From: Kryptolebias marmoratus
Taxonomy: Eukaryota > Chordata > Actinopteri > Cyprinodontiformes > Rivulidae
Length of the DNA stretch: 64,000 bases
Assembly (NCBI RefSeq): GCF_001649575.2
Contig: NC_051436.1
Span: 8,420,163-8,484,162 of the forward strand
Reading direction: 5' to 3'
Made by a program: the position numbers and the translations under genes. Within the stretch, counting starts at the first letter, position 1; each line of letters opens with the position of its first letter. Positions 33,335-46,229 of the stretch are shown here, piece by piece. Under the pieces are notes generated by a model. The model was not told where the DNA came from. It ran no database searches and saw only the letters and a list, made by a program, of their open reading frames with translations.

Positions 33335-34565
33335 AGGATGATGGGATGTTTTCTTAAAAAGTGGTCAGAGAATAGATACTAAAAGATACTGAACTGTATC
33401 TTTACTGGGGCATTTTAAAGCCGTTAGTGGGCTTTTTTTTGGCACATTGTGGAGTGACTTGTTTTGACAAGCAAGATTTTGATTTGAAAGTTAAGTGCAG
33501 CACTTTGGAAGCTTTAATCTAAACAGAAGCCAACACTGAATAAATTGTGACTGCATTTCAACTCAAATGGAACTGCAGAGGAAGTGTCAATATTATAACC
33601 CAAAATGCAACTGTGCAAAAAGAAAAACTGAATAAGTTATGGAAAACAGGATCTGATGACATTTCTACATAATCCTGTTTCAGCCAAAATCAGTCTGTCC
33701 GCTCAATCATACATGCATGTTTTTTTAGCCTAAACCACTCCTATGAATCATCAATGGTCTTTCATTACAATAGTTTTGTAAAAAAAAAAATCCTTGTATC
33801 CAGAATCCAGTTCTTTTGATCATAACCTCATTTTAAGTTTAGAATCTGTAAAGCAAACGAGCTAGATGGTACTTTTCCCATCAACAGCAGTGCACAGTAA
33901 AGTAATAAGTGATAGAAGTTGTTCTTTAATGCATGTTTCCTTTGTGGTACTCAATTATATACTTCATCTTTAAACAAGCACTCAGTAATCATAATGTTGA
34001 GAACCCCAGTCTCAAAAATTCATAGAATCTACAGGTCAGAACTTAGAGAGAAAATAGCTCGTTTAGCTCACTGAAGGATCCTTAATAATTAAACTAAACT
34101 CAACTTTATCAAAAAAAAAAAAATCTGGAATTTGAAACTATGACTGCTTGGGGTCATTTGTGCAACAATACATTATCAAGCATGAGCTCAAGGCATTCAG
34201 TGCAAGAACAAATGAGTCAAATTTTTAATCCGGCACTTAGCAGTCATTAGCCGGCAGAAAATTACAAGAGTCTCTACAAGGGACTACTCAAAACAAAAGG
34301 ACGCTGATTGGATGGGCTTATTATAAAGACCTGCAATCCGATCTATATGTGAGAAAAGAACAAATTACAAACTTGCCACCATTCATCAATTTGTGGCCCT
34401 TTTTAAACCACATTGTCAAACAGACATTTTGTTGATGTGCAAGAAATTAATGCGATTTATAAATAATAAAAAAAAGTTTGTATCATCCATTACACTTTAA
34501 AAACATCACAGCAATGTATGACAGTCATTTTATAGACATAGCTAGAGTCTTGGACATCTCTTTGG
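33335..34565. other. No gene seen
   Basis: AT-rich sequence; nothing supported. Confidence 0.45.
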
Positions 34566-34571
34566 CTTCTA

Positions 34572-34599
34572 TTCCAAAGGTAAGAGCTTACCTTTGGAA
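34572..34599. repeat. Perfect 13-bp inverted repeat with two-base loop
   Basis: TTCCAAAGGTAAG, then AG, then CTTACCTTTGGAA. It lies about 100 bases before the Tc1-like remnant. It may be a fragment of an old terminal repeat or an independent hairpin. Confidence 0.7.
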
Positions 34600-34689
34600 A
34601 AGAATTATGAATTTGAAGAGTACTGTTGCTTGAACTGCTCATCCCTAGACTTGAGGCAAAGGGACTAAACAGCAATGTCGATTTTAAAC

Positions 34690-35290
34690 CATTTTTTACT
34701 AAGGTTAATTTAAAAGAGAAGGGCTTTGCTTTGCTGAGGAGTATAAAGACTGAAATCTGAAGAAATGGAGAAAAAGCAGTTGGTCATATGAGTCCAGATT
34801 TACCCTGTTCAAGAGTAATGGCCACTTTAGAATAAGAAGAGCAGTAGGTGAAGTGCTCTCATCATGACCTGGGCCTTCCATACAAATAGCGGCATGATCT
34901 TGGGTTACTTCAAATGGTCAGGTTTTTTGCTCCCTAGAAAATGAGGGTCAGTTGCCAACCCGAACAAACTGAATAACCACAATTTTCCAGCAAGATTTTT
35001 TTCCCCTTTTCAGATTTTAAGCTGGCAATACCAAAATCAATCACATTCAGGTTTTGTAAAAGTGGTTGGGAGCAGGAGGCATCATTTCCCACACATGCAA
35101 CAGCAAACACAAGGTCCAGGTTTGAACCCTTTTGAGAAGCTTTACATCATCAGGATTGTCAAAAAAAAGCATAAGCTTATTGAAGTGACGCCCCAGTGAA
35201 CGCATGTCATAATCAAAGCTAAAGGTGATGTAAGAAAATAGTGATTTTTTTTTTGCTCTTACCCAGGTGGTGTCTGATAAAACTAAACCA
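34690..35290 (+). pseudogene. Decayed Tc1-like transposase remnant
   Basis: The plus-strand order matches the second half of a fish Tc1-type transposase gene. CATATGAGTCCAGATTTAC is the VTSDES-type first catalytic Asp region. GGCATGATCTTGGGTTACTT is the V-WGC block. CATCATTTCCCACACATGCA and TTTGAACCCTTTTGAGAAGC are the DLNPIEN-type region. ATAATCAAAGCTAAAGGTG is the C-terminal KAKG block. Frames are broken by many indels and substitutions. The N-terminal DNA-binding half was not found. Confidence 0.75.
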
Positions 35291-35294
35291 TCAG

Positions 35295-38200
35295 TGCATC
35301 TGCATTTAGATTTGCCAAAAACAAGCCTATATCTGGCTCCTGCCATTGATTTACATAATTGGAGATTGTGGCCGGGTGCTTGTTATTCATTGACACGACA
35401 CTGCAGAGAGGCAGATGGAGAGATGTACTGAACTGACTGTTCCAGTCTCTGTTGGGGAGGGGTGGCTATGTCTTATCAAGAGGGTCCTGAAGAAAACAGC
35501 CTTGCAACCAAATGTTATCACTGCAATATCTGAGGCATTTTATAATTTCTTTGAGAACTGGACAAAAAAATCTACACACAGACCAACACTTAAAAGCCTT
35601 TTGAACAGCTCTAAAACATTAAGCAAAATTAGCTCAGCTAAATTCTCTTAAAGTAGTTCTAATATTTCAGAAAATGAGCCATGTACCAGCCAGCAGACCT
35701 CTATATAACCTGAAGTATCAGGACATCTGACTTAGATGAGATAGTGCTGACACATCTATCTCTCCTGTTATCTATCTGGCTGAAGGAGGAGAACAAACCT
35801 GTCCCTCATGATTGAAGGGAAAAAATGCAGCTCATTAGTGATGGAAGATGGAGAAACAAAGTGGGGAAAGTAGAAAGGTCTTGAATGCATTTTGTTCTGC
35901 TAAAAGACTTGGTCTCTATACATTGGATTTAGTGTATTTCATTAGTGAAATACAGGAACAGTATAGTGGAAATGACCAATCATGTCAAATGTTATATGCA
36001 AGGCAAAAACCTCAACTCCAGCTTTCAACATTTTCCTGTTTTCCCAAAAATCAACAACATTGGTCACCTAACAGAGTTGTGTCTTGACAGACCATGACCA
36101 AATACAGCCATTTTTGTGTGTTTTCTCTAAGATTACTTGTTGCTTATTTTGTACCTTTTTTCTCTCAATTTACAAAATAAAACTAAATAAAAATGCATCA
36201 CAGCATTCTGTTTAAAATAATGTTCCTCTGGTAAACAACCATCCACGACTACAGTCAATTTAAGAGATGTCACTTCCAATCCAAACACAAGCATGTTAAA
36301 GTAAGAGTAAGGTAAGGTTTCAAGGAGAAAACGAACACAAATAAAAACATGAAACCTCCTCTCAGAAGGGGCCGCAACTGAAATTTGAACCAGGAACCTT
36401 CTTGCTGGAAGGCAAAATCACAAACTAAACCATTGAGCAACTTACAACTTTCAACTCAAAGTTTAACAAACTACAAATAAGGCTTATTAAGGCTAAAACC
36501 ATTCAGCCTTGGTTGCCAGTGATAATTTGTACCTTTTAAATTAAACAATGATTGTAGTAATTACTTGAAGGATAAGTTCCAATAGCTTTTTGGGAAAGCA
36601 GTCATTTACAAAACTGATACTGCAATAATTTTTCAATACATTATGTTCTATACTTTTAGGTACAGAAACAAAATTATCAATATGTTAAGTTTCTACATTT
36701 TCACCTACTATCAAAACACTTCAGCTTGCAATATGACCAGATGTCAATATGCAAATTGGTTAAGGGGTCAGTCAGATTTGTGTATTCAGTCACTAAAGAA
36801 ATGGAGTCAGGTTGGAGTGTTTAACTCTATGCAGCATTACATCTAGCTGAGATCTAAGCATAGCGTACAGTACACATTACCACCTGAAATTGATATTCTT
36901 GGTGATTCAATATAAATGCACTCTGCATGCATTTACACATGGCATTAGCATGATTATCCAGACAGCTGCTGGATCCAGATGTAAGAAACATGTACATGCT
37001 AGGTGTAAATTGGAAAAGTGTATTTTGTTACTTGGGGAGAAGACGGGCAGATGCATCCCTGCAGTATTCAGAGCACATGTTCCAAATACACACAAGTGAT
37101 ATAATCTCAGCAGTAGTGCAGCATCTCCTCTCCTTGGTGCTCACACACATGTAGGTAGGCCGATAATGATGTACCCTCTGGCTAATCTAGCAGAGAATCA
37201 CCTCAGCCTCAAAGTAAAACACATCGTGGGAGTTCAAGTAATATTTTTTTAAGTTCACATTTATTGATTTTGTTTACCAGTTTGCAAACTATTCATAAGC
37301 TTATAATTTTGTCTTCGTAGAATGTTTTAATGGATTACAGTTAGCATGTATTCCCTATACAGATAGTTAAGTTTTAATTTATAAACTTATTCATAACCTT
37401 TTGCAGATTTATCAAGCGTATTTGGAAATTTCATATGATACTTTCCCAAAAGTAAAGGCAGAAAAGTAAACCACCCATGTTAGTGAGAAGGGTCTAATGT
37501 AGCAGGTCATGTACAATAAGGCAGGGTTTGTCAAGTGGTAGCTTCAATAGAAAATAAAAAGTCATATTGTTCTGTCTTTTTCATCCAATCTGAACTGTAA
37601 ACAGCGTCCTGCAGGCCATGTGTCAAACAAAATGTTTAATGGACTCCAGAAATGTATCTCTCTTTGGTTTTGAAAATATTACATAAGACAAAACAAATAA
37701 AAAACAAATACAAATTCTTTTTTGCTAAATGAGTGCTGGTGTGCAAAATTGACGCTTGATATCAGGGATATCGAATAAATACGCAAATGACCTTTTCAAA
37801 TGGTGGAATATACAACATACCTACCTGCTATACGTGCACGTCTTATCCTTCCTACAGTGGTTTGTAATTACTGGACCGCTAAGCTTTTCCACACAGGTGA
37901 AACAAACAGGCAGCTCTTTCTGCTTCAGTGTTATTCTGAACCAGGCGTTCATGCTTTGTTCGACAGTGCTTTAGATATGCTGCTTCTTTGTCATGACAGT
38001 TAGCAAAATGCAGTTAAATAAAACATGCACCTGCTTCTAGGTGGGACCAGTAATCACCTGTGAATAATGTATTCATCATGTAGTTCAATGTACCTGTCTA
38101 AACTGTCTGTAGCATGATGGCTTAGTACAAACATGTACCGTTACACTGATAGTAAAAACACCACTGTAGGTAAATATGATAAACATGTATAAAATGAGTG

Positions 38201-39650
38201 AAACAAAATCCAAGAAATCTTTTTTTACATTTGTAACAATCCATTTTTATAATTCCAAAAGCAAATGAATGTACAGTTTCAAAGTAGTTAAATGCCATTG
38301 CAGAAAGTGCTCATATTTTATTTACTCAGAAAGATTGCTTCTCCCAAGTGCATGAAAGCCAAATACAATGATGCAACTAAGTGAGCAGTAAATGTCAGTT
38401 TGCAGTGTAGCCTTAACATTTTATTATTGCACAGCCGTTCTCATGATGGCACTTACTAAAGAATAATTGCCCGTGACTGCGAAGTAAGGGGAGAAGAAAA
38501 AAAAAAGGGTACGTGGTCCAACGTATAAATTACAATTCTGAAGTTTGGCTGAAAGGTTACTTTATAATTTCAGAAACTTAAAAGTACTACGAACAATTTA
38601 TCTAGTGTCCCTTCCCTGCCAACAAACCACTCAGAGCTGCAGTGCTTGTAAGATAAGCCTCTTCTTGTTCTGTATATGAATATAAAATTTTACAGGGACT
38701 CATCCTAAAATGTGTGTTTATGAACAAAATCAATCAATACATCTGACCTATTACCTGCAAGGGCTTGTCATGGGTACTATTTCAGGTTTACAGCCTTTCA
38801 GCATGAGAGCTGTATTGATTGCTTTTCTCCAGAAACACTTCGGGTGTGAGGACATGAAGGAAGGAGGGAAGGGGGAAGATGAGGAAATGGCTTGTCTCCT
38901 TTTATTGGGATTTTGGGGATTTTTAATCTGAGATATTACTGGAAACACAAGGGCACTAACGTGTCCCACACCGAGTGGTGAGAAATCCCGGGCCTGAAAT
39001 AACATTTACAAACTGATGTAATATGAAATAAAAACCTACCGGATTTCTGCCAACAGTTCTAGAAAAGGATAAAGCTTCCAACGCAATGGGCGGAATAGGA
39101 CTTTAAGTGTCTTCTGTTGTACAAACAAAAGTCCTCAATCTTTGTAGCTTGAGTTTGGGTACAGCAGCACAAATAAAGAGCAAAATAAAAAAGCTCTTCG
39201 GAGAGTTAGACACCATCCTTATTGCCTACTCTCATTCTGCACAAATGTGTCTCACTACAGGATCAAAGCATTTTGAAAAAAATTAGACCCATTCTGTGTG
39301 GAGCGACAGTTCTATGGTGTCTGAACTTGCAAATCATGTTTTCTTTCACATCAATGATCCCCAACAACAAGCATTCTATTTTTAATGTTCTTGGGCTATA
39401 AAAAAAAAGGATGCAAAAAAAAAAAACAATCCCAGTGCACTGTTAAACATTAGCGAGTGGTTCGTCGTGTGGAATGTAAAGCATCACCCGTTATATTTTG
39501 AAGGAAAGTTGGATCTGCTGTGTTACAGTCATTTAAAAACCTTCAGACTGTTCTTCCTGATATCAGATTCAGTTTAGCAGCAGTCAATTGTGAAGCTAAA
39601 CACGACACCAGTTAAAGGACTCTGCAAAACAGATTCCTTCAGACAGGCTC
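35295..39650. other. No gene seen
   Basis: A long AT-rich stretch. Small frames at 35,415-35,651, 36,890-37,099 and 38,710-38,931 show no domains. The block 38,760-38,990 is more complex. A poly(A)-rich patch lies at 39,400-39,430. No repeat family was assigned. Confidence 0.45.
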
Positions 39651-39654
39651 CCTC

Positions 39655-40411
39655 TAGAGATGCGCTGATTGTAGTTTTTTTTTTTTTGGCCAATTCTAAT
39701 TTTGATCAATTTTAATTTAATAACTATAAATAAAATTAAATATATTCCTACAGTTGGTTGAATAAAAACAATGTTTTGTTCATTCTGAAACTTCTACAAT
39801 GTTTGATTTAGGCAAACAAACTAGAGAAGGCTAAAAATAATAATTTTGGTCAACTTTTAATTTTAATTTAGGACTAAAACTACTGTTTCTTGAAAGCGTG
39901 TATATCATCTGCGACCTTGCATACCAAAGTTTAAACAAAGACCTTGCATGATTTGTTAGAACCCAGAGTATGTGTTGGGGATGACTCTCAGATACTACCA
40001 CACCAAACATTAGCTCAATATCCACAAAACAGACTGAGTTATAGCCATTTTTGTGTTAGCCAAGGTCAGTTAGCTGTGGTAAACATTTTTAAATGAGTTG
40101 GAGATGGACACACAATGATTACTTAGTGTCAATTAAATCTTTCCACTAATTTATGAAATATGGACAAATTGACACATTCACACACAAAGGGACAATTACA
40201 GGATTGCCATCTTTTTCAACTATGGTTAAAATTGTATTTTATAAAAGTCTAATCTGACTGAATTTAAAAATATTGTTTATGAAAACTTTTACAGTTGTTT
40301 TTTTTTCTCCAAAGGGGAACGAGGTTAAAAGTGGTTCTCTCAATCGGCGATTAAATGTCTAAAAATATAAACTGCCACAACTATCGATCAAAAAGCGATC
40401 GGTGCATCCCC
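39655..40411. mobile_element. hAT-like MITE carrying a nested repeat
   Basis: The left end AGAGATGCGCTGATT and the right end GATCGGTGCATCCCC are degraded inverted repeats. They resemble the GGGATGCACCGAT ends of a common fish hAT family. The interior is AT-rich. A family A repeat (39,895-40,210) sits inside it, so the hAT-like copy is the older of the two. No coding capacity. Confidence 0.5.
39895..40210 (+). repeat. Dispersed repeat family A, nested copy
   Basis: One of the better kept copies: TATATCATCTGCGACC, CAAAGTTTAAACAAAGACC, GAGTATGTGTTGGGGATGAC, ACACCAAACATTAGCTCAAT, GTTATAGCCATTTTTGTGTT and GTTAGCTGTGG. The right third is rearranged. Confidence 0.7.
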
Positions 40412-40414
40412 AAA

Positions 40415-41115
40415 TTTCACCTGTTCACAAGGTAAAACCGCATCACCTGATTGGAAAGTCCTGCAAGAAACAATGATGAAATACCACCCCCACACCCCCC
40501 TACCAGTCAACACCACTGCTGTCACCGCTGTCCTCTTCATAAAAACACAACCAAAGTTGTCATCAATCAATTTCATTTTTACTCCCAGTAGAGGAGCTGT
40601 GAGGCGGTGCCAAGGCACAGCAGAAACAAACATCACAAACAAGCTCAAAACAAATTCTTCAAAGGGTCTTTCAAGCTAAATGGATGGATGAGGAAAATTA
40701 AACTGACTAAGGAGGGTATGGTGGTGGTGGTGGGGTCTCTAAATAACTAGTGCTAAATCATTATTTGCATTTTCAAGTGTTTATTTTTTTCTTGTTTGGT
40801 GTGCATATCAGTCTTCAAACCCTTCCATCATTGATGTCCCCTGACAGGTCGGAGAGAAATGGATGCAGTTTCTGGATGATTCTTCCAAACAAGAAACTCT
40901 TTTACATGTTGAGTCACATTTATGCTTCAAATGTCAATGGATTGAAGGAATTGTTGACGCTGAAGATTGATATTTGCATTAGAAGTAAAAGACAAATAAA
41001 AGGATATTATCAATTCCTCATTGTGGGACTGCTGAGTCAGGATCTACAACGTTTCCCTGTTTATAGGTAGTTTTGTGCATTTTTCTACTCCTGTAAACTG
41101 TCATCTATTATAACT
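40415..41115. other. No gene seen
   Basis: A short GGTGGTGGTGGTGG tract lies near 40,720. The plus-strand frame at 40,750-41,070 has no recognisable domain. Confidence 0.45.
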
Positions 41116-41119
41116 ATTC

Positions 41120-41850
41120 ATACATTTTAACATCCAGTTTGTTCAGAACATTATAGCTATAACTTTTGGTTGTTGTAACTTTTATATGTTTAGAATTCTT
41201 TAACTTTAATTACTATTTTCATTAAAATGCATTGAGATCTTTTCAAATCTTAAAAAAAAAAAGTCGGGGGTCCTTAAAATCTACTTCAGCGTACTTGCTA
41301 TGTTTTAGCTTTAAGACAATGTTTTGCCAATTTTAGCTACAGTTTAGCAAGTTTTAGCCTTTAGTTTCTTCTCATTTCAGCATTTGTTCTGGTTATTTAA
41401 AACTTTTCAGTTTCAGCTTCCTCAACAAATTTCAGCAAAGACATTTAGGACTCGACATTCACAAAAAGTGCATATATTTCTGGTTAGGGTCATCTTCATG
41501 CTGGTCTCATTACTCATAAGGCACTTTTCATCTGTTTCCATCATCTTTGAATGAGGTGTTCTTATACAGTTTAGAGGAAAATGAAACTTGAACCTCTTCA
41601 TTCCAAATGGAACTACCTTTTTAAGGAGGAATGCGTATCGCCTGCCACACGTCATACCAGAAGTTTAAACAGATTGTGATTTGTTGGAGCAAAATGTTAC
41701 TTTAATATCTGTCAAACTGATCAAGTTAATTTTTATGTTTGCTCAGGCTGCTTAGGTGTGGCAGCCATCATGAACAGGGTTGACTTCAGAAATTAATTAA
41801 ATGAAGATTTGCAGCCTTTAATGATGGTGAGCAATTATTATCTAATGAAG
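41120..41850 (+). repeat. Dispersed repeat family A, copy with upstream module
   Basis: It starts with a T-rich module (TTGTAACTTTTATATGTTTA, GAGATCTTTTCAAATC, AAATCTACTTCAGC, CAGTTTCAGCTTCCTCAAC, AAATTTCAGCAAAG). The module shares order and motifs with 62,270-62,580. At 41,622 follows GGAATGCGTATCGCCTGCC and the usual downstream blocks. It shows that the upstream module and the GCGATA-ended module belong to one larger repeat. Confidence 0.6.
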
Positions 41851-41854
41851 ATGC

Positions 41855-42420
41855 AGCAATAAAAAGGCTGAAAGTGCTTTTTTCTCATATGTGGCTAATA
41901 TGCAGTGATGTTAAGGGATACATCTTTGCAACTTCATGGAGAATATTTATTTGAATAGTTTGTTTAAACTATAGAAAGGTTTTAAGCACGAAAAAAATGT
42001 CATATAAAAATATTCACTTTGATGTTAAGCTTAAAGTGAAAAATATTCCAACGCTGAACAAAACAACTGCAAACATTTTAATCTTGGCTGTAATTGATAG
42101 AGAGGACCATCTCTTTGAATTAATGAATCCTAACGGGGCCCTTTGATGTGAGCGGGACTGTGACATTCAGATTTGAGCTTGACTGAGTCTGAACTAGATA
42201 GATCCATATAAAAATAGCTGACTTCTGCATTGGCTGTCATCCATCACATTTGATATCTGACTGCGAACAGGTGGATTAATACACCAGATATGGATTCTAG
42301 AGAGGTACAGAAAGGGAAACAAGCTTTTGATTTAAATCAGATTCTATTTAATTTAATCATATAGTTATTCTGAGTATTAAACTTCACCCGTCATCATGAA
42401 AACTGGGGAATCATGTAACT
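41855..42420. other. No gene seen
   Basis: Block 42,060-42,300 is of higher complexity than its flanks; otherwise nothing supported. Confidence 0.4.
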
Positions 42421-42424
42421 GCCT

Positions 42425-42660
42425 GTGTTTGTCCCTGTTTGTTAGCAAAATCTAATGAACCAGTGGATGAATTTTTATGAAACTAACTATTGGATGTACA
42501 TCTGCAACTAATTAACTTTTAGAGTCAAACTGCTTTAAGATGGTCACCACAGCCAATCAACCTTGAAACAACAACAAAAAATGCTTTAACTAAATTTTAC
42601 AGACATTTTTGAAATCTTTGTTATGCAAGAAAGCAGGCAATACGCAGTCCTTCATTGACA
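42425..42660 (-). repeat. Dispersed repeat family A, partial copy
   Basis: On plus it reads TTTGTTAGCAAAATCTAATG, AACCAGTGGATGAATTTTTA, CTATTGGATGTACATCTGC and AAGATGGTCACCACAGCC, the reverse of the family order. The left terminus is missing. Confidence 0.65.
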
Positions 42661-42664
42661 GATA

Positions 42665-43105
42665 GTTTAATTTTGTTTTTTATTTATTTTCAGAATTTTA
42701 AGATAAGTCTCTGTCAAACCGATTCAGGATAAGCCAAACTGTGACTTTGTGAAGTATGTCTAAACAGAATAATTATTTCATTGATAATCCTCAGCTCAAG
42801 TAGCTAAACGCTTTGTTTCAGATCAAAAGGAAGTTATAGATTATACAGTAATTAGACCTCTGTGTAATATTATCTAACTGCAGATAGGGTGAGAGACAGA
42901 AAGTACTTTAATATCACCCATAATGTCACATAGGAATTACTACTTTTTCTTTGGATTATAGAAAAAAATATATAATACGGAGACCTAGAAATTGGTCCAG
43001 TTAGATGTTGTTTAGGTAATATCATAAGGCGGCATAATAATAGCAGAAGGGAGTGGAAAGCGAGAGCTGCTCTTATGCTCCTACTCAGTGTGGTAAAATG
43101 GGGGT
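42665..43105. other. No gene seen
   Basis: AT-rich, nothing supported. Confidence 0.45.
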
Positions 43106-43109
43106 GGGT

Positions 43110-43800
43110 TCAGACAAATTTAAATTGCAGTGGTTTGCCTGCTTCTCTTGATCTTTTAAGGAAGGTTAAGGGAGCACACTCAAGAACTGGCCCTGATGCT
43201 GCTAAAGACAGATGGTAATAGGACGTGACCTCGATAACTGCTGAAAGCTGAGGGTGCCCTGACTTACAAAGGAGATCATCTACCACTGGAGGGAAAATCT
43301 GCAGCAAGCAGAGAAATAAACACAACTTAATTGACTCAAAAAAAAAAAAGCATATTATCGAACTAATAGGCTCCATGCCCTGTGCAGAACCATTTGTTCA
43401 ACAGGTATGCCACAGAGAGATTGGCCAGACAACCGGAGCAGGTCGGGACAAATAAATGTGCTCAGATTGCTCTTAAAGGGGATTTACATCATTAGCTGGA
43501 CGAGGCGTTGTGGTTTTGGTAACGATCTACGCCGAGGCAGAGTGCATTCTGGCACATTTAAGGGAGTTTGGCAGCACAGTGCACTGAACAGCCCTTGGGA
43601 GAGCCACACGCTCAGACAACATGGGTGTGAATCAATGCTAAGATAGACCTCTGCTCCCTCATTGGCGGGAGATTTATGTTGAGAGTCAGTCAAGTGGGAT
43701 AGAAAGGTGACCTTCATGCTCAGAGCTTCCAACGGTCCAATCATCCCGACCACTGACAGCACTGGGTGTGTGTTCACAACATTGCTGCTCAAATCAAGCT
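43110..43800. promoter_or_regulatory. Candidate conserved noncoding island
   Basis: A GC-balanced, repeat-free block with overlapping open frames on both strands (43,407-43,646 and 43,484-43,792) but no domain or splice structure. Texture resembles the islands at 18.3-19.4 kb. Confidence 0.28.
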
Positions 43801-43804
43801 GTGC

Positions 43805-45285
43805 GAGACCATATTTCTACTCAGTTTTCTGAGCAATGATTTCAGCGTAAAATTGTTTAAACTGAAAAGAACCTCTTTATTCCTTCAGAGATAAATCATT
43901 CATCCACAATCGACCTCTTTAAACGGTTGTAATTCTAACGGGATCCCGACCTGTCAGAGCTGATCTGATTTAAATGTCAACACGGCCACAAAGGTGCCCT
44001 CACTCTGACTCTGTGCGATGAGATAAGTTGGGGAGAAAAAAGGCAAAGATTTACCACAAGAGATGGAATTTAGCAGTTCAGTATAAACTCAATTTATCAT
44101 CAGCACATTATCTGGCCCTCTCCTCCAAGAGCAGAGGGTAAAAAAACGGGGGAAAAAATGAAAAGAAAAACTGAAAAGGAGTGCGTCCTCGATTAATGAC
44201 CCTTCCTGAGTGCATCCAAAGACATAAAATGTGTTTTTTCTTTGCATGCTTCTCCCAAAAAAAACCCTCCTATATTCTTAGTGATCTATAGTTTTGTCAG
44301 TCTTTATCTCCACATTATATCTTTGCATCTTGAGCCAAAATTAGCTAAAAAGGAAAAACCTCTTCTTAGCCTCTGAAACCTGAAACTTAAAATTGTCTTG
44401 GTAATATAAATATATTAAAGGGATTCATAGGAATGTAATGATTTTTAAAGAGAGAAAACAGCACATGGTCTTTGTGGTCAAATGAAAGGCTCAGTAGGCA
44501 CGCTCATCCATGAAACCCACTACACTTTGCCACATGTCAAATTACATAACTGGAGATTTAAAAAAAAGAAAAATCTTAAGAAGTTTTTCCTACAAAGTCA
44601 CTTTTTTAACCCTGTGAAGAATAAGAACTGTCAATGCCCGAAGTGATAAGTTAATTTGTTATATTGTTCGGGATGTATGCCTTTGGATATCTGATGTAGC
44701 ATCTGTGAACAGCACAAACTGCACGGAGACTGAGCAACAAACTATGAAGCCAGATGCCTTCGAGCTGCAGCTGAGTGTTTCGCAGACTTGACGATTTTTT
44801 GCATTTCACACTAAACAAAAGAATACCTTTATTGTGTAAATGCTGAAAGTTATAATACACCATATTTAAGACAGTATAAACACACAGATGCATGTCTGAT
44901 AGACTTTTTTTAGTTCAGACCATCACAAACTGCTCAAAAGCCTGAAAATCATTCTTGTGCTTCAGATGCTGACATTTGCAAATCGGATGATCTTTTAATG
45001 CTTTCCACAGCCATCATCATGACTGCAAACATGGACAAACTATACATAATGTCAGCATTAGTCAAGAGGTTAAATTTTAATGAGAGTTTGGATGCACAGA
45101 TACTAAAATTTTACGACTACACTAAAAATGCTGTGGGCTACCTGGGAGGACAGTTGTGTACAAATGCAGGTTCAAGTGAAAAGAATCAACATGGACACAC
45201 AATGTGCTGTTCAACCTATTGCTACACCCTATTAAATACATGTGTTGAGCTTGTTGTATTCACCTCAGAGTGATTGGCTCCAGGG
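43805..45285. other. No gene seen
   Basis: Block 43,880-44,220 may be a continuation of the preceding island. The plus-strand frame at 44,998-45,273 has no recognisable domain. Confidence 0.4.
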
Positions 45286-45844
45286 AGACTTGAGGTGTAT
45301 TGCAAAATAGAAAGAAATAAACATCTTCGATCATGGATGGATGTTTCACCTTCCTGCCTCCTGTTACATTATGCTGCCCAGTTAGTTGGGAGGAGGGTGG
45401 TTTGTTGGGGAACAGTTATGTAGGATCCCTGTTTTTTTAGTGATGTGCTTGGGATATTTTTCTTATTTATTGTGGTTTGAACCATGTAGCAAAAAAGGTT
45501 TGTGTCCATTTACAATTATGCTAAGCAGTCATACAATTCAGACAAGATAATGCGATTTTTTTTCTTGTTTTAACTTGAATAACTCAGTACTTTAATATGA
45601 CTTAACAACTTCAACTAATGATTTAGCATTTTGCTGGCTTTAGAATCTCTAGCTTGGGTTACAATTTTTGCTTTGTAAAACAAGAATATAATTAAAAAAT
45701 GACATAAGAAAATAATAGCCTGACACTACACTTGGGAAATTTAACATTTGTTCTCTTCAGATGATGCGAAGCAAGAAGATAGTTATCATAATCTAACTGT
45801 GAAGCATATTAATATATGATATTTGTATAAAAATGGTAAACTGT

Positions 45845-46225
45845 GTGGGCTGTATAATGCTGTGATGATTAGCACAGCTGCCTCACAGTCTTGGTTTCAA
45901 ATATTAGCCAGGGCTTTGTCTGTGTGGAGCTGGCATGTGTAGCTTTAATTCAAGTACTCCAGTAACACGTGCACACACAAAAAGAAGTCCAGATCTATGC
46001 AAAATCTTCAAAGTTATTTTAAAAAAAAAGAAACGGAAAAAAAAACATGCTTGTTATGGTAACTGGCAACTGAATTGGCCATAAAAGTGAGTGGGTGCAC
46101 ATGTGGTGTTTTTTAATCTTGTGTCTTTGTGATGTACTGACAACTTGTCCGCCGTGTATCCCATCTCTCGCCTGTTGGCTGCTGGGATCAACATCATCAA
46201 CCCTGATCAAGACTGTAGGAGTTAC
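45845..46225 (+). repeat. Degenerate copy of the common teleost 'GTGGTTAGCAC' repeat
   Basis: In order it carries GATGATTAGCACAGCTGCC, TCACAGTCTTGGTTTCAAAT, CTGTGTGGAGCTGGCATG, AACATGC, GCAACTGAATTGGCCATAAA, GTACTGACAACTTGTCCG and CATCTCTCGCCTGTTGGCTG. This order is the familiar fish element that starts with a 'GGCGGCACGGTGG' block. A shorter related tail lies at 45,270-45,345. Non-coding. Confidence 0.7.
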
Positions 46226-46229
46226 AATG

